Assembly (NCBI GenBank): GCA_035544835.1
Contig: DASZZV010000254.1
Coordinates: 1 to 18,610, forward strand
Source: DASZZV01 sp035544835
GTDB lineage: Bacteria > Acidobacteriota > Thermoanaerobaculia > Gp7-AA8
Direction: 5' to 3'
Length of the DNA: 18,610 nt
A program made the translations under genes and the position numbers. The notes under the pieces are model-generated. The model saw nothing but the letters and a program-made list of their open reading frames with translations. It had not been told where the DNA came from and made no database searches. Positions 17,023-18,610 of this stretch are shown piece by piece (position 1 is the first letter of the stretch; each line of letters begins with the position of its first letter).

Positions 17023-18324
17023 ATGATAGCCAAAATGACGCTGCTCGAACGCCTGGCCCGTATAACCGCCATCACACTCGTTCTGTTTGCCGCTGCCTGC
17101 GAAACCACCTCGACCGATATTTCGCGGCACGAATATCTGAACGACTTCCAGAAATTGACGCCGACTCCCGTGCGACCTGTCGTCGTGATCCCCGGCTTCG
17201 CCAACAGCAAGCTATGCGATCCCGATCACTACTGCGTCTGGGGAACAGCGCGAGCCAGTGTGCACACGAAGTACCCCGACAATCTCGACCTCCCCATCGA
17301 TGAGACCACGCTCACCGTTGGCCACGACAAGCTGGAGCCGCGGGGCTTCGCCGGCATGCACACGTGGATGAACATCGGCTGGGTCCTGTCGAGCAGTCTT
17401 CTCCGATTCGGGAAATACAAGCCGGAAGGGTCAGGCGTTCCGGGAGAGGTCTATGAGCTCGATTTCGACTGGAGGCTCAGTACCGAGGATGGCGCGCGAC
17501 GGCTCGATCAATTGATCGATCGCATCCGCGAGGAACATCACGATCCGACAATGAAGGTCGACATCGTCACCCATTCCGGCGGCGGGCTGATCGCGCTGGC
17601 CTACGCCAGAATTGGCACTGCCAGCGCCGAGCGACCGGAAGAGTGGGATGCTGCGTCGCGCCTTGCTGTCTCGAAGATTCATCGCCTCGTCCTGCTGTCG
17701 GTTCCGCAGAAGGGAACAGTCGAGGCCTTTCGCGTGATGGTTCGCGGCCAGAAGATCGTTCGGCGCGACCTGACCCCCGAGATGGTGTCCACGTTTCCGG
17801 CCGTGACAGAGTTCCTGCCGGCAGATGGCCGCTTTCTCGTCGATGGGGAAGGCAAAGCGATCGATGCCGACCTCTGGGACATCGAGAGCTGGAAACGCCT
17901 CCAGATCTCGATCTTCGACCCTCGCCGGGCCGAAGAGTACAAACGCCGGAATTCAGCGCACGCATACGAGGTGCTGACCGGAGCCTTCGAAAACACCCTG
18001 CGTCACGGCCATGCTTTTTCGCGCGCCATGGAGCGACCGGTCCCGGAAAGCGTCGGTGTGCAGATCATCGCCAGCGACTGTCTTCCCACCGTTCGCCGCG
18101 TTCTGATGCGGCCCGATCGCAGTTTCGTGATTTACCCCGGAGAGTTGAAAGGCGACGAACGAAAGCTCACGACTGCTCTCTTCGAACCGGGCGATGGAAG
18201 CGTGGTCCTGAGCAGCGCGACGAGTGACATGAAGAACGTGACACTGCTGTGCGTCGTGCACCAGCACATTTCCGAGGATCGGAATGCACGAAGGACGATT
18301 CTGAGAACGCTGCAGGCCCCATGA
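17023..18324 (+). CDS. LCAT-like alpha/beta-hydrolase lipoprotein
   Basis: Predicted exported lipase or acyltransferase-like enzyme anchored by lipid. The signal region TLLERLARITAITLVLFAAAC ends in a lipobox cysteine (Cys26). The hydrolase domain shows VVVIPGFANSKL (oxyanion strand, as in lecithin:cholesterol acyltransferase relatives), the nucleophile elbow VTHSGGG (Ser185), a likely acid Asp391 in PGDGSV and a His at 413 or 415. The elbow has Thr where the classical GxSxG has its first Gly. ATG 17023 is the first start; ATG 17035 is an equally good alternative. Neither has a Shine-Dalgarno. The substrate is unknown. It diverges from the glycosyltransferase gene, with only 6 nt between start codons. 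Confidence 0.82.
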   Translation: MIAKMTLLERLARITAITLVLFAAACETTSTDISRHEYLNDFQKLTPTPVRPVVVIPGFANSKLCDPDHYCVWGTARASVHTKYPDNLDLPIDETTLTVGHDKLEPRGFAGMHTWMNIGWVLSSSLLRFGKYKPEGSGVPGEVYELDFDWRLSTEDGARRLDQLIDRIREEHHDPTMKVDIVTHSGGGLIALAYARIGTASAERPEEWDAASRLAVSKIHRLVLLSVPQKGTVEAFRVMVRGQKIVRRDLTPEMVSTFPAVTEFLPADGRFLVDGEGKAIDADLWDIESWKRLQISIFDPRRAEEYKRRNSAHAYEVLTGAFENTLRHGHAFSRAMERPVPESVGVQIIASDCLPTVRRVLMRPDRSFVIYPGELKGDERKLTTALFEPGDGSVVLSSATSDMKNVTLLCVVHQHISEDRNARRTILRTLQAP

Positions 18325-18327
18325 CGA

Positions 18328-18355
18328 AATTGAGAATTGAGAATTGAGAATTGAG
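18328..18355. repeat. Heptamer array AATTGAG x4
   Basis: Four perfect units, immediately after the hydrolase stop (18322-18324). The motif and copy number are the same as in the left arm of the hairpin at 3122. No inverted partner follows within the window. Confidence 0.8.
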
Positions 18356-18435
18356 AAAGGGAGCAGGTTCCCGATGTTGCTGTTATCCCGAGCGATTGAC
18401 CGCGGAGCGCGGCGTCTGAGTGAAAGAAACCAGGG

Positions 18436-18569
18436 TGTCATCCCGAGCCGCAGCGAGGGATCTGGGCGGGGGCCTCGACCTTGGGTACCCGCGTACAATC
18501 GAGAGTTGTGCCTGGGTCTTGAGCTCGCAAGGCCCCCTCCCAGATCCCTCGCTGCGGCTCGGGATGACA
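18436..18569. repeat. Large inverted repeat, 40-bp arms with one mismatch
   Basis: Arms 18436-18475 and 18530-18569 pair over 40 bp with a single G-T position, around a 54-nt centre. The arms begin TGTCATCCCGAGC, which also occurs alone at 10293. A degenerate part of the same motif is at 18381-18394. The 18325-18610 region (286 nt) contains repeats and no supportable gene; the frames that cross it are repeat-encoded. Confidence 0.8.
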
Positions 18570-18597
18570 CATCTGGCATCTGCTTTCTGCCTTCTGC
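18570..18597. repeat. Degenerate heptamer array (AGAWGSY on the minus strand)
   Basis: Four 7-bp units, CATCTGG, CATCTGC, TTTCTGC and CTTCTGC. On the other strand, rotated, they read AGAAGGC, AGAAAGC, AGATGCC and AGATG. This matches the pattern of the composite array at 14712. Confidence 0.6.
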
Positions 18598-18610
18598 TTT
18601 ACCCGTGTAG

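Noticed and set aside
17017..17130. N-terminal extension of the glycosyltransferase to 17130
   Set aside because: The extension is antisense to the signal peptide of the divergent hydrolase and precedes the first beta strand of the fold.
17953..18610. Frames crossing the repeat cluster at the right end, on both strands
   Set aside because: Built from heptamer arrays and the 40-bp inverted repeat; no domain, no ribosome site.

Overview
The window is 18.6 kb of dense, GC-rich bacterial chromosome. Every gene is of bacterial type and no phage, plasmid, transposase or CRISPR gene is visible. The gene mix suggests a Gram-negative-like bacterium: bacterial ValRS, class-I BirA, type III pantothenate kinase, NrdR, Lon, lipoproteins, an RND/MMPL exporter and a YbhN-type flippase. 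Together with many short hairpin repeats between genes, this fits Acidobacteriota or a neighbouring phylum. That placement is inference; there is no rRNA or marker search behind it.

Layout. (1) 1-5539, plus strand: a tightly packed run of valS (5' end outside the window), birA, coaX, ggt and rpiA. The spacing is 4-nt overlap, 3 nt, a repeat insertion, then a short overlap. (2) 5540-6412: a 125-bp hairpin repeat, a terminator and a minus-strand lipoprotein gene of unknown role. (3) 6413-10265, plus strand: a 12-TM RND/MMPL transporter, the biotin transporter gene bioY, and a small SnoaL/DUF4440-like lipoprotein gene broken by one in-frame TAG. (4) 10521-14691, minus strand: a YbhN-like membrane flippase, nrdR and lon, in that transcriptional order. 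(5) 14787-18324: a zinc-dependent histone-deacetylase-like enzyme (+), a GT4 glycosyltransferase (-) and an LCAT-like alpha/beta-hydrolase lipoprotein (+). The last two start head to head, only 6 nt apart.

Functional threads. birA and bioY both serve biotin (protein biotinylation and biotin uptake). coaX serves CoA synthesis, rpiA the pentose phosphate pathway, and ggt gamma-glutamyl peptide or glutathione breakdown in the envelope. The RND protein, flippase, GT4, lipase-like protein and lipoproteins are envelope functions. lon and nrdR are protein quality control and ribonucleotide reductase control.

The most unusual feature is between the genes. Most gaps longer than about 60 bp hold a short repeat element. 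Three families of tandem repeats all have a 7-bp period: AATTGAG at 3122 and 18328; ATTTCGR at 9662 and 13637; AGAWGSY at 14712 and, inverted, 18570. Two of these arrays are duplicated as inverted arms, making near-perfect hairpins of 31-44 bp. A separate 125-bp element with 31-bp perfect inverted ends occurs twice, at 5559 and 10338. The hairpin between coaX and ggt is flanked by a 9-bp direct repeat. Removing one repeat copy plus the hairpin rebuilds a TGATG stop/start overlap, so the element looks like an insertion into a formerly translation-coupled operon. It now supplies whatever lies upstream of the ggt ATG.
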